This document shows positions 1-6,116 of a DNA stretch of 6,780 nt, in pieces. The translations under genes and the position numbers were made by a program. Origin of the DNA: Oscillospiraceae bacterium (GTDB lineage Bacteria > Bacillota > Clostridia > Oscillospirales > Acutalibacteraceae); assembly GCA_031283835.1 (NCBI GenBank), contig JAITBA010000141.1:1-6780 (forward strand), in the 5' to 3' direction. Position 1 is the stretch's first letter. Every line of letters begins with the position of its first letter. The notes beneath the pieces were generated by a model. The model made no database searches and had not been told where the DNA came from. It saw nothing but the letters and a program-made list of their open reading frames with translations.

Positions 1-280
1 CCGCCAGCTTGCGCAGCACGTTCAGGTTCATTTTCGAAATCAGCAGCATGGCCGCAAAGCCAACCACCGCAAAAAGCGCCTGTCGTTTGATAAAATGGTA
101 GGAATCGCCCTTATAGTGCTCGTACGCGTAGACAAAGCTTGCGGAAAACATCATCACCAGCCCCAGGCACAGCAGCACCGTCACAATCAGCATAAACGGA
201 AAATCAAAGCCGCCATAAGCCAGCAGCTTCATTTTCATCGGCTCCCGCTTGGGCCGCATGGTTTCACGTGTGACGGTCAT
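1..280 (-). CDS. ftsW: FtsW/SEDS-family peptidoglycan polymerase, N-terminal 93 residues (3' end outside window)
   Basis: This is the beginning of a SEDS (FtsW/RodA/SpoVE) membrane protein, the family of glycosyltransferases that polymerise lipid II, with FtsW acting at the septum. The visible part has a basic cytoplasmic N-terminus of about 25 residues. A first membrane segment follows at about residues 28-48, ending in the typical GLVMMFSAS motif. After a short polar loop (YEHYKGDSYHF) comes FIKRQ, leading into a second membrane segment at about residues 69-84. The ATG at 280 is chosen because AAGGAGG sits 8 nt upstream. The later in-frame ATG codons lack such a site. Catalytic residues lie beyond the window. 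FtsW is preferred over RodA or SpoVE because of the dcw context, but these paralogues cannot be separated on this fragment. In many clusters murD lies between mraY and ftsW; here there is a repeat array instead. Confidence 0.88.
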   Translation of the reverse strand, partial: MTVTRETMRPKREPMKMKLLAYGGFDFPFMLIVTVLLCLGLVMMFSASFVYAYEHYKGDSYHFIKRQALFAVVGFAAMLLISKMNLNVLRKLA

Positions 281-288
281 CAATAGTG

Positions 289-295
289 CCTCCTT
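289..295 (-). promoter_or_regulatory. Strong Shine-Dalgarno site of ftsW
   Basis: The minus strand reads AAGGAGG, a full match to the anti-Shine-Dalgarno core, 8 nt before the ATG at 280. It fixes the ftsW start and is the best ribosome binding site in the window. Confidence 0.85.
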
Positions 296-297
296 GC

Positions 298-326
298 ATT
301 TTAACGCGGCAAATCAAAAGGGTCAA
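298..326 (-). promoter_or_regulatory. Putative sigma-A type promoter for ftsW
   Basis: The minus strand shows TTGACC at 326-321 (5 of 6 to TTGACA) and TAAAAT at 303-298 (5 of 6 to TATAAT), separated by exactly 17 nt. This is the best promoter match I found in the window, and it sits directly upstream of ftsW after a long gene-free gap. The -35 box is the end of the last tandem repeat unit. One caution is that the expected start of transcription (around 291) falls inside the Shine-Dalgarno site and would leave a leader of only about 10 nt. Either the true start lies slightly upstream, or the site works poorly, or it is a chance match. Confidence 0.5.
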
Positions 327-534
327 TCTCCTACCCGCAACGCCACGCCGCGATGAAAAGGTGAGTCAATCTTCAACCCGCAACGCCGCGCCGCGATGAA
401 ACGCGGGTCAATCTCCAACCCGCAACGCCGCGCCGCAATGAAAAGGTAAGTCAATCTTCTACCCACAACGCCGCGCCGCAATGAAACGTGAGTCAATCTC
501 CAACCCGCAACGCCGCGTCACGATGAAAAGGTGG
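322..534. repeat. Tandem array of five 42/43-bp repeats, alternating subtypes A-B-A-B-A
   Basis: Five head-to-tail copies lie at 322-364 (43 bp), 365-406 (42), 407-449 (43), 450-491 (42) and 492-534 (43). Each begins GTCAATCT[C/T]C[A/T]ACCC and then runs through a GC-rich core near CAACGCCGCGCCGC into ATGAAA. Two subtypes alternate. Units 1, 3 and 5 have CTCC near the start and end in AAAAGGT plus two bases. Units 2 and 4 have CTTC and end in AAACG plus two or three bases. The true period is therefore a dimer of 85 bp. A decayed partial copy (GCGGCAAATCAAAAGG) seems to precede unit 1 at about 305-321. The array fills the gap between mraY and ftsW, starting 2 bp after the mraY stop. It has no long open frame on either strand, because 85 is not a multiple of three and stops recur. 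No function is known to me. The array layout is seen directly; any role is open. Confidence 0.93.
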
Positions 535-536
535 CA

Positions 537-1613
537 TTAAAAACCTTTGAAGCCAAACAAAATCACAAAAATTCCGGCGATAACGCCCAGCAAATTCACC
601 AGCGAAAACACCACGCCAATTTTCTTCTCTTTCCAGCCGCTCATCTCAAAGTGGTGGTGAATCGGTGCCATTTTAAACACGCGCTTGCCGCCGGTCATGC
701 GAAAGTAGCCGATTTGGATAACATCCGAAAGGCCTTCGATTACATATATGATGCCCATGAGCAACAATATGACTGGGCAATCCAGCGCAAACGCAACGGC
801 CACCAGCAGCCCGCCCAAAAACATGGAACCCGTGTCGCCCATAATCACCTTAGCGGGGTTGTGGTTCCACACCAAAAAGCCCACGCAGCCGCCCAGCAGC
901 GCCGCCGACACCACGCCCGCACCAAACGCCGAACGCAACACGGCAAACGCAATCAGCCCGGCGGCGGCCGTCACCGTCACGCCGGCACAAAGGCCGTCCA
1001 CGCCGTCGGTGAAGTTCACGGCGTTCGTCGTGGCATAAATCACCGCAAAGCCAAAGACCCAAAACAGCAGGCCAACGCCCGTCGGCTGCCCCTGGGGGAT
1101 GAACGAAACCTTGCCCACGAACGGGATGAGCGTGTAGGGCGCTTTGCCCATCGAAAGCCACAGGCTCATTAAGTAGCCCACGCTGATCAGAATCTGCGCA
1201 ACGCTTTTTTGCGTGATAGAAAGGCCCTTGTTGCGCTTTTTTACCACTTTTGTGTAATCGTCCAAAAAGCCCATCAATCCAAACAACGCGGCCATGCCAA
1301 GCCCCGCAAACAGCTTCGTATTAAAGCCGCCCCGGCCCAAGGCAAGCCCCGTGCCGCCCAGCCCCAACAGGCTGCCGCCCAGCAACAAATCCGTCGCATA
1401 AACCGCCGCGACCGAAAGCAGCGTGCCCGCAATAAACATCAACCCGCCCATGGTGGGCGTGCCCTGCTTGTGCTTGTGCCAGCTGGGGCCAATGTCCAAA
1501 ATAATCTGCCCAAACTTGAGCTTGTGCAGCCAGGGAATGAGCGCATAGCCCAGCAGTGCCGTGATGCCCAGCGCCAGCCCTGCCGCAATGGCCATAGCCA
1601 CGTATCCGTTCAT
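537..1613 (-). CDS. mraY: Phospho-N-acetylmuramoyl-pentapeptide transferase (MraY)
   Basis: MraY is the polytopic membrane enzyme that transfers phospho-MurNAc-pentapeptide from UDP to undecaprenyl phosphate, making lipid I on the cytoplasmic face. The protein has 358 residues, normal for the family. All hallmarks are present: GTPTMGG at 51-57, GFLDDY at 115-120 with the Asp pair, NFTDGVDG at 200-207 with its catalytic-site aspartates, GDTGSMFLGG at 259-268, and the MAPIHHHFE loop at 315-323 with its His triad. About ten hydrophobic segments alternate with these cytoplasmic loops. The Gly/Leu-rich stretch at about 75-95 is a loop between two membrane segments. The ATG at 1613 has an AAAGG ribosome binding site about 7 nt upstream and lies 45 bp after murE, so the two genes are probably co-transcribed. 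The usual murF between murE and mraY is absent. The stop is followed 2 bp later by the repeat array. Confidence 0.97.
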   Translation of the reverse strand: MNGYVAMAIAAGLALGITALLGYALIPWLHKLKFGQIILDIGPSWHKHKQGTPTMGGLMFIAGTLLSVAAVYATDLLLGGSLLGLGGTGLALGRGGFNTKLFAGLGMAALFGLMGFLDDYTKVVKKRNKGLSITQKSVAQILISVGYLMSLWLSMGKAPYTLIPFVGKVSFIPQGQPTGVGLLFWVFGFAVIYATTNAVNFTDGVDGLCAGVTVTAAAGLIAFAVLRSAFGAGVVSAALLGGCVGFLVWNHNPAKVIMGDTGSMFLGGLLVAVAFALDCPVILLLMGIIYVIEGLSDVIQIGYFRMTGGKRVFKMAPIHHHFEMSGWKEKKIGVVFSLVNLLGVIAGIFVILFGFKGF

Positions 1614-1658
1614 AGTTTCGCCTTTCTCTTTGTTGAAGGAGTGCCCTTCGCGGCGCGA

Positions 1659-3131
1659 TTAAAATTCTTTGTCGGGTGCTTTTGCTTGGGGATTTGGAGA
1701 AAGTACCTCCCGCACAATCTCCCGCTCGTCCATATGAATCTTGCCTGTGGCAAGAATTTGGTAGGTTTCTTGCCCTTTGCCGGCCAAAACAACCGTGTCG
1801 CCGGGTTTTGCTTTTTTTAGGGCCTGGGCAATGGCCGCCCGGCGGTCAGGCTCGGCAATCACTTGCGCCCGCGTTTTGATTTTTGCAACCCCCGTCAAAA
1901 TATCGGCAATGATGGCGTTTGGGTCTTCGCTGCGCGGGTTGTCGGAGGTCACCACCGCAATGTCGGCATACGTCGCCGCCACCTGCCCCATGATGGGCCG
2001 TTTGGTCTTGTCGCGGTCGCCGCCGCAGCCAAACACACAAATCACACGCCCTTGCGTGGTTTCGTTCAGCGCCTTTAAAATGTTTTCCAGCCCGTCGGGC
2101 GTGTGGGCATAGTCAATCAGCACCGTGAAGTCTTTCTCGGTGGGCACCACTTCCATGCGGCCCTTCACGCCGGTGCATTCCCCCAGAGCTTCCAGCACCG
2201 TTGGCAGCGAAAGCCCCAGCTCAAGGGCCGCACAGGCGGCCGCCATGGAGTTATAGACCGAAAACAGCCCCGGCACCCCAAAGCGCACCCGGCCAATCAA
2301 CCGTCGGCTCACCAGCTCATAGGCCACGCCGTCTGCCTGCAAGCGAATATTTTTTGCGGTATAATCCGCCTGGTCATTCCGCACCGAATAGGTCACCGCC
2401 CGCGCGCCGCTGCCTTTGAGCATTTGCGGGCCCGCGGGGTCATCCAGGTTCACAATCCCAAGGGCGCATTGCCGGAATAATTTTTGCTTTGCGGCAAAAT
2501 AATTCTCGAATGTCTTGTGATAATCCAGGTGATCCTGCGTCAGGTTGCTAAGCACCCCCGCGCGGAACCACACGCCCTCCACGCGGTGCTGGTCAAGGGC
2601 CTGGGACGATACTTCCATAAAACAATGGGTGCACCCGGCCGCCAACATTTCGGCAAACAGCCCATGCAGCGTCCAGGGGTCCGGGGTGGTGAGCACCGCC
2701 TCGCGCGTTTTGGGCCCCACCATGTTTGTCAATGTGCCAATCAGCCCTGTGCAAAACCCCGCCCGGTCAAAAATCTGCTTGAGCAAAAACGCGGTGGTGG
2801 TTTTGCCGTTGGTGCCGGTGATACCGATTAAAGTCAGCTTCTTTGCGGGGTGGCCAAAAAACGCGGCGCACATTTGGGCATAGGCGCGCCGGGTGTCCTC
2901 CACCAGAATCTGGGGTTCCGCGCCGGTTTCTTTTTGGGCCACCACGCACACCGCACCCTTTTTAATCGCTTCGCGCGCATGGGCGTGCCCGTCGGCATGG
3001 GCGCCCTCCACACAAACGAACACGCTCCCCGGCCCCACTTTGCTGCTGTCTTCGGTGACAAGCGTCACAGCGGCGTCCAGGGGCGGCACACCCCGGTATG
3101 CAATTTTGTGAATCAGTTCAAACAGTTGCAT
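1659..3131 (-). CDS. murE: UDP-MurNAc-L-Ala-D-Glu:meso-diaminopimelate ligase (MurE)
   Basis: MurE is the cytoplasmic ATP-dependent ligase that adds the third residue of the peptidoglycan stem peptide. At 490 residues it has the normal length and the three Mur-ligase domains. The N-terminal UDP-substrate domain covers about 1-100. The central ATPase has the P-loop GTNGKTT at 106-112, TTPDP at 148-152, EVSSQALDQHR at 173-183, LSNLTQDHLDYH at 194-205 and YFAAKQKLF at 211-219; K215 matches the lysine that is carbamylated in this family. The C-terminal domain covers about 325-490 and includes GCGGDRDKTKRP at 368-379. DNPR at 397-400 is the known signature for meso-diaminopimelate rather than L-lysine. 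GKGQE at 451-455 corresponds to the GKGHE motif, with His replaced by Gln. The ATG at 3131 has only a weak GGGGA-type ribosome binding site 6 nt upstream. The gene follows the PBP after a 135-bp gap. Confidence 0.97.
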   Translation of the reverse strand: MQLFELIHKIAYRGVPPLDAAVTLVTEDSSKVGPGSVFVCVEGAHADGHAHAREAIKKGAVCVVAQKETGAEPQILVEDTRRAYAQMCAAFFGHPAKKLTLIGITGTNGKTTTAFLLKQIFDRAGFCTGLIGTLTNMVGPKTREAVLTTPDPWTLHGLFAEMLAAGCTHCFMEVSSQALDQHRVEGVWFRAGVLSNLTQDHLDYHKTFENYFAAKQKLFRQCALGIVNLDDPAGPQMLKGSGARAVTYSVRNDQADYTAKNIRLQADGVAYELVSRRLIGRVRFGVPGLFSVYNSMAAACAALELGLSLPTVLEALGECTGVKGRMEVVPTEKDFTVLIDYAHTPDGLENILKALNETTQGRVICVFGCGGDRDKTKRPIMGQVAATYADIAVVTSDNPRSEDPNAIIADILTGVAKIKTRAQVIAEPDRRAAIAQALKKAKPGDTVVLAGKGQETYQILATGKIHMDEREIVREVLSPNPQAKAPDKEF

Positions 3132-3266
3132 CGTTCATCCCCATAGTATGTTGCACGCAAAAATCAGTTCCGCAAAATGTTGGAACCCCTATACCGTTCC
3201 GATTTTGAGCGGATTTTTTGCCGAAACACTTGCGTATTTTTAAGAAATTTTAACGCGGCGTCCGCT
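3132..3266 (-). other. 135-bp AT-rich gap between PBP gene and murE, possible weak promoter
   Basis: This gap is clearly more AT-rich than its surroundings and is longer than the other spacers inside the cluster (36 to 84 bp). On the minus strand TAAAAT lies at 3252-3247, with TTGCTT (3 of 6) 16 nt upstream overlapping the PBP stop codon. That gives a weak promoter candidate for murE-mraY, with a leader of about 110 nt. The TAAAAT is embedded in GCCGCGTTAAAAT, the same 13 bases that carry the -10 box of the proposed ftsW promoter. A 5-bp inverted repeat (GGAAC/GTTCC, 3182-3200) is too small to call as a structure. I see no open frame with a ribosome binding site here. Confidence 0.3.
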
Positions 3267-5573
3267 TTAAGCAACCCTGTCTATCACCCCGTTGTTAGAA
3301 ACAAAATGCACCGTCACGGTTTCGCCCAGGGCCGCTTGTGCGCCCGCGGGGATGCTTTGACGGAAGGTGATGAGCGTGTTGCTGTTAAAATTGCCCGTTA
3401 GTCTAATATTCAGGCCCGCACTGGCAGCCTCGCGCGCGGCGGCGGCAATGCCCATGCCCGTCAGCTTGGGTACCGTCACGGTTTGGGCGGCGCTGCTCTC
3501 GTCGCTAAAAAGAATCAGCAAGCCGCCGGGGGCAATGCTCTGCCCCGGCTCAGGGATTTGGTGCAGCACTGCTTTGCCCTCGCCAATCACCTTCACGCGG
3601 TAGCCCTCGTCTTGCAGCAGCTCTTCCGCGTCCGCGATTTCTTTCTGCGTCACATCCGGCGCGGCGCCGCCCAGTTCTTCCTTCTCTTTTTCAGTGTAAC
3701 GCATTTCGATGTTTTTATACACCAGCACTTCTTCCATAATTTCGGCTGCGGGGGGCGCGGCAATCTGTCCGCCGTTAATCAGGCCCACCGGCTCGTCAAT
3801 GGCAATCAGCAGCGCGTATCGCGGGTCGTCCGCCGGCGCAAAGCAGCTAAACGAAGCCACATACCCCTGCCCCACACTGAGCTTTTGGCTGGTGCCGGTT
3901 TTGCCCGCCACACGGGCGCCGGCCACATAACCGTTTTTGCCGGTGCCTTCAGACACCACCTGCTCCATCATGCCGGCTACCTTTTTGGCGGTGTCTTCGC
4001 TCACCACCTGGCGGCGCATGGTGGGCTGTGTTTCTTTTATAATACTGCCGTTTTCGTCCAGCTCTTTGGCCACAATATAGGGCTGCATCAGCTTGCCGCC
4101 GTTGGCAATCGCCGAAACCGCCGTGATAATCTGCATAGGCGACGCCTCAAAGCTCTGCCCAAAAGAACAGGATGCCAGTTCCACGATATGCATGTTTTCT
4201 TGCGCGTGAATGTTGATGCCTTTTTTGGGGCTGTATTCGTTGGGTAAATCGATGCCTGTGCGCTCGGTGAACCCAAAGCCTTCCATGTATTGATAAAATT
4301 TTTCGACACCCAGCTTTTGCCCCAGAGTGATGGCAAACGGGTTGCAAGAGTTCATTAGGCCCTGGGTGAGGGTTTGGGTGCCGTGGCCGCTGCGCTTGTG
4401 GCAGCGAATACGCCGGTTTGCCACCTGCAAAGACCCGGCGCAAGTAAACCGCTCGTTCATGTCCACCACGCCTTCTTCAAGTGCGGCGGCATAGGTCACT
4501 GTTTTAAACACAGAGCCAGGCTCATAGGTCAGCTCGATGCAGCCGTTGCGCCACTGGGCCATCATCGCTGTGTTATAGGCCTTTTCGCGCTCTTTTTCGT
4601 CGCCGATCTTTGCAATTTCGTCCCGCACCGCCGGGTCGGCAATGGCTTGATAGTTCCCCGGGTCAAAGCTGTTTGCGCAGGCCATGCCCACAATCGCGCC
4701 GGTTTTCACATCCATCACAATGCCATAGGCCCCCTTGGCCTTGGAGTCTACCTTCGCCTGTTCCAACGCCCGCTCCAGGTAGCGCTGAATGACTTCGTCG
4801 ATGGTGAGCACCAGGCTATACCCCGGCACCGGGTCGTTCATGGATTCGTATTCGATGGCCAGGTTGCCGTCGGCGGCATTTTTTGCCGAAACAATGCGCC
4901 CGGGCACCCCGGTGAGCTTGTCGTCATAAAATAGTTCCAGCCCCGCGCGTCCAATGTCCTCCGCACCGGTGAAGCCGATGACGTTGGCCGCAAGGCTGCC
5001 CAGCGGATAATACCGCACAACATCCGGTTGTGTGCCCACATAGAAGGCATAGGTGCTTTTGACCGTCTTCGTGGCGTTCTCATCGTCTTGGTCGTCGCTG
5101 CGCAGCCGAATCTTGAGCTTGGTGTTCCGAAACGTTTCCACCTTGTCCATTGTTTCCCGGCTCACCTGGCCCTTGAGCGTCATAAAGTTCCGGTTGGTGT
5201 AGCTGGCCTGCTTGCGCACTTTTTCTTCTGTAATGCCCAAAATAGGCGCCAGCTCCGCGCACAGCGCGTTGATGATTTCGTCTTTATTCAGCGCTTTGTT
5301 GAGCGAGCTGGGGTTGATATACACCTTGCCCGCCGATGCGCTCTGCGCAATTTCGCGCATGTTGCTGTCAAAAATCGAACCCCGCCGGGCTGCCACTTCC
5401 GTGTCTCGCAGCTGGCTTTCTTTGGCGCGCGCGGCATATTCCTTCCCGTGCACCAGCTGCACCTTCACCAGGCCGTAGACCCCCACGCCGAACCCGCCAA
5501 AAATCAGCAGCAGCAGCACAATCATCGCCCGCTGGAACAACCGGTCGCTCGTGGTCTGTTTTTTCTTTTTCAT
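3267..5573 (-). CDS. ftsI: Class B penicillin-binding protein with C-terminal PASTA repeats (FtsI/SpoVD type)
   Basis: This is a bitopic D,D-transpeptidase that cross-links peptidoglycan, in Firmicutes usually the septal PBP (FtsI/PbpB) or the spore-cortex enzyme SpoVD. Numbering is from the ATG at 5573 (768 residues). A Lys-rich start precedes a single membrane anchor at about 16-37. The class B dimerisation domain follows, with the RRGSIFD motif at 64-70. The transpeptidase motifs are SVFK at 354-357 (catalytic Ser354), SCN at 409-411 and KTGT at 558-561. Two PASTA repeats fill about 638-692 and 698-760. A GTG at 5582 would give 771 residues, but its only purine-rich site abuts the codon, whereas AAAGGGGG lies 8 nt before the ATG, so I prefer the ATG. 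It follows ftsL across a hairpin-bearing gap and precedes murE. FtsI versus SpoVD is not settled by sequence alone; the cluster position beside ftsL, murE and ftsW fits either. Confidence 0.93.
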   Translation of the reverse strand: MKKKKQTTSDRLFQRAMIVLLLLIFGGFGVGVYGLVKVQLVHGKEYAARAKESQLRDTEVAARRGSIFDSNMREIAQSASAGKVYINPSSLNKALNKDEIINALCAELAPILGITEEKVRKQASYTNRNFMTLKGQVSRETMDKVETFRNTKLKIRLRSDDQDDENATKTVKSTYAFYVGTQPDVVRYYPLGSLAANVIGFTGAEDIGRAGLELFYDDKLTGVPGRIVSAKNAADGNLAIEYESMNDPVPGYSLVLTIDEVIQRYLERALEQAKVDSKAKGAYGIVMDVKTGAIVGMACANSFDPGNYQAIADPAVRDEIAKIGDEKEREKAYNTAMMAQWRNGCIELTYEPGSVFKTVTYAAALEEGVVDMNERFTCAGSLQVANRRIRCHKRSGHGTQTLTQGLMNSCNPFAITLGQKLGVEKFYQYMEGFGFTERTGIDLPNEYSPKKGINIHAQENMHIVELASCSFGQSFEASPMQIITAVSAIANGGKLMQPYIVAKELDENGSIIKETQPTMRRQVVSEDTAKKVAGMMEQVVSEGTGKNGYVAGARVAGKTGTSQKLSVGQGYVASFSCFAPADDPRYALLIAIDEPVGLINGGQIAAPPAAEIMEEVLVYKNIEMRYTEKEKEELGGAAPDVTQKEIADAEELLQDEGYRVKVIGEGKAVLHQIPEPGQSIAPGGLLILFSDESSAAQTVTVPKLTGMGIAAAAREAASAGLNIRLTGNFNSNTLITFRQSIPAGAQAALGETVTVHFVSNNGVIDRVA

Positions 5574-5581
5574 TGCCTTCA

Positions 5582-5591
5582 CCCCCTTTCA
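5582..5591 (-). promoter_or_regulatory. Ribosome binding site that decides the PBP start
   Basis: The minus strand reads GAAAGGGGG followed by TGAAGGCA and then ATG. The purine run is 8 nt from the ATG at 5573 but overlaps the alternative GTG at 5582, which could therefore not use it. This favours a protein beginning MKKKK over one beginning MKAMKKKK. Confidence 0.6.
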
Positions 5592-5620
5592 CCTTATGTC
5601 AATGCAGGGCGCGTCATGCC

Positions 5621-5647
5621 AAAAAACCTGTTTCACCAAACAGGTTT
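5621..5647 (-). terminator. Terminator-like hairpin between ftsL and the PBP gene
   Basis: On the minus strand AAACCTGTTT, loop GGTG, and AAACAGGTTT form a perfect 10-bp stem (5647-5638 with 5633-5624), leading into a run of six T in total (5626-5621), three of them within the stem. It begins 10 nt after the ftsL stop codon, the right place for an intrinsic terminator. The plus strand has no T run after the stem, so the polarity is with the operon. The core is only modestly GC-rich and the free T run is short, so partial read-through (attenuation) or a role in mRNA processing is plausible. Confidence 0.5.
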
Positions 5648-5657
5648 GCGCGGCGGT

Positions 5658-6080
5658 CTATTGATCCCCTAAGGGCTGCTGCAGATACGTCACGCGGCGT
5701 CCCTCCACCGGCACCATGTGATAGGTGCGCAGGGCGGTGTCCTGAATCATTTCGAGCGAATATTTCCGCTCAATCTGTGTCTTCACGCTGATATTGCGCT
5801 GCCGTGCGTTTTGCAACTGCTGGAGGAGCAACTGATTTTCTACCGTGGCGCGGTGGTGTTGCGTCTCGGTTTGAATCATCATGAGCAGCCCCAACGTCAC
5901 CGCGCCCGAAACCGCATAGGCCACCAGCGACTGCATCCAAACCTTGTGTTCCCGCAATTTTTTGCTGCCCAAGCTTTCGCCTTCAGGGTCCTGCACCTTG
6001 CGGATTGGCTCCTGCGGCTTTTTTTGCGGCTGCGTCCGCGCCGGTTCAAACATTGCAAAGTCCCGTTCTGTCAACGGCAT
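5658..6080 (-). CDS. ftsL: FtsL-type septum protein (small bitopic coiled-coil protein)
   Basis: This 140-residue protein has the FtsL layout: a charged, Pro/Gln/Lys-rich cytoplasmic tail (1-47), one membrane segment at about 50-70, and an extracytoplasmic stretch rich in Gln, Leu and Glu at about 72-110 that should form a coiled coil. The tail ends with TALRTYHMVP, a pattern near the C-terminus that is common in FtsL/DivIC-like proteins. FtsL pairs with DivIC/FtsB and recruits and activates the FtsW-PBP pair at the septum. The family diverges quickly, so the call rests on layout, length and its position between rsmH and a class B PBP, which is the classical ftsL slot. The ATG at 6080 has an AAAGGGA-type ribosome binding site about 8 nt upstream, and the gene begins 36 bp after rsmH. 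The cytoplasmic tail of nearly 50 residues is rather long. Confidence 0.82.
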   Translation of the reverse strand: MPLTERDFAMFEPARTQPQKKPQEPIRKVQDPEGESLGSKKLREHKVWMQSLVAYAVSGAVTLGLLMMIQTETQHHRATVENQLLLQQLQNARQRNISVKTQIERKYSLEMIQDTALRTYHMVPVEGRRVTYLQQPLGDQ

Positions 6081-6116
6081 ACTACCATCCCTTTTATCAC
6101 AACGAATTGCTTCGTC

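Noticed and set aside
322..534. CRISPR array
   Set aside because: The units are contiguous, with no unique spacers between copies, and no cas gene is present.
531..1172. Long plus-strand open frame of 213 codons opposite mraY
   Set aside because: It lies wholly antisense to a clear MraY, is rich in His, Arg and Gln as expected from the reverse of GC-rich hydrophobic codons, and has no recognisable domain or ribosome binding site.
1635..1649. Small hairpin GAAGG/CCTTC between murE and mraY
   Set aside because: It has only 5 bp of stem and no T run, so it is not a terminator and is well within chance expectation.
3182..3200. Inverted repeat GGAAC/GTTCC upstream of murE, possible leader structure
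   Set aside because: A 5-bp stem with a 9-nt loop has little weight, and nothing around it matches a known riboswitch or T-box.
3483..4247. Plus-strand open frame of 254 codons opposite the PBP gene
   Set aside because: It is antisense to the transpeptidase domain, shows shadow-type composition and has no family features.
5597..5602. Perfect TTGACA -35 box upstream of the PBP start
   Set aside because: At 16-18 nt downstream there is only the ribosome binding site and start region (AAGGCA-like), not a -10 box, and transcription would begin inside the gene.
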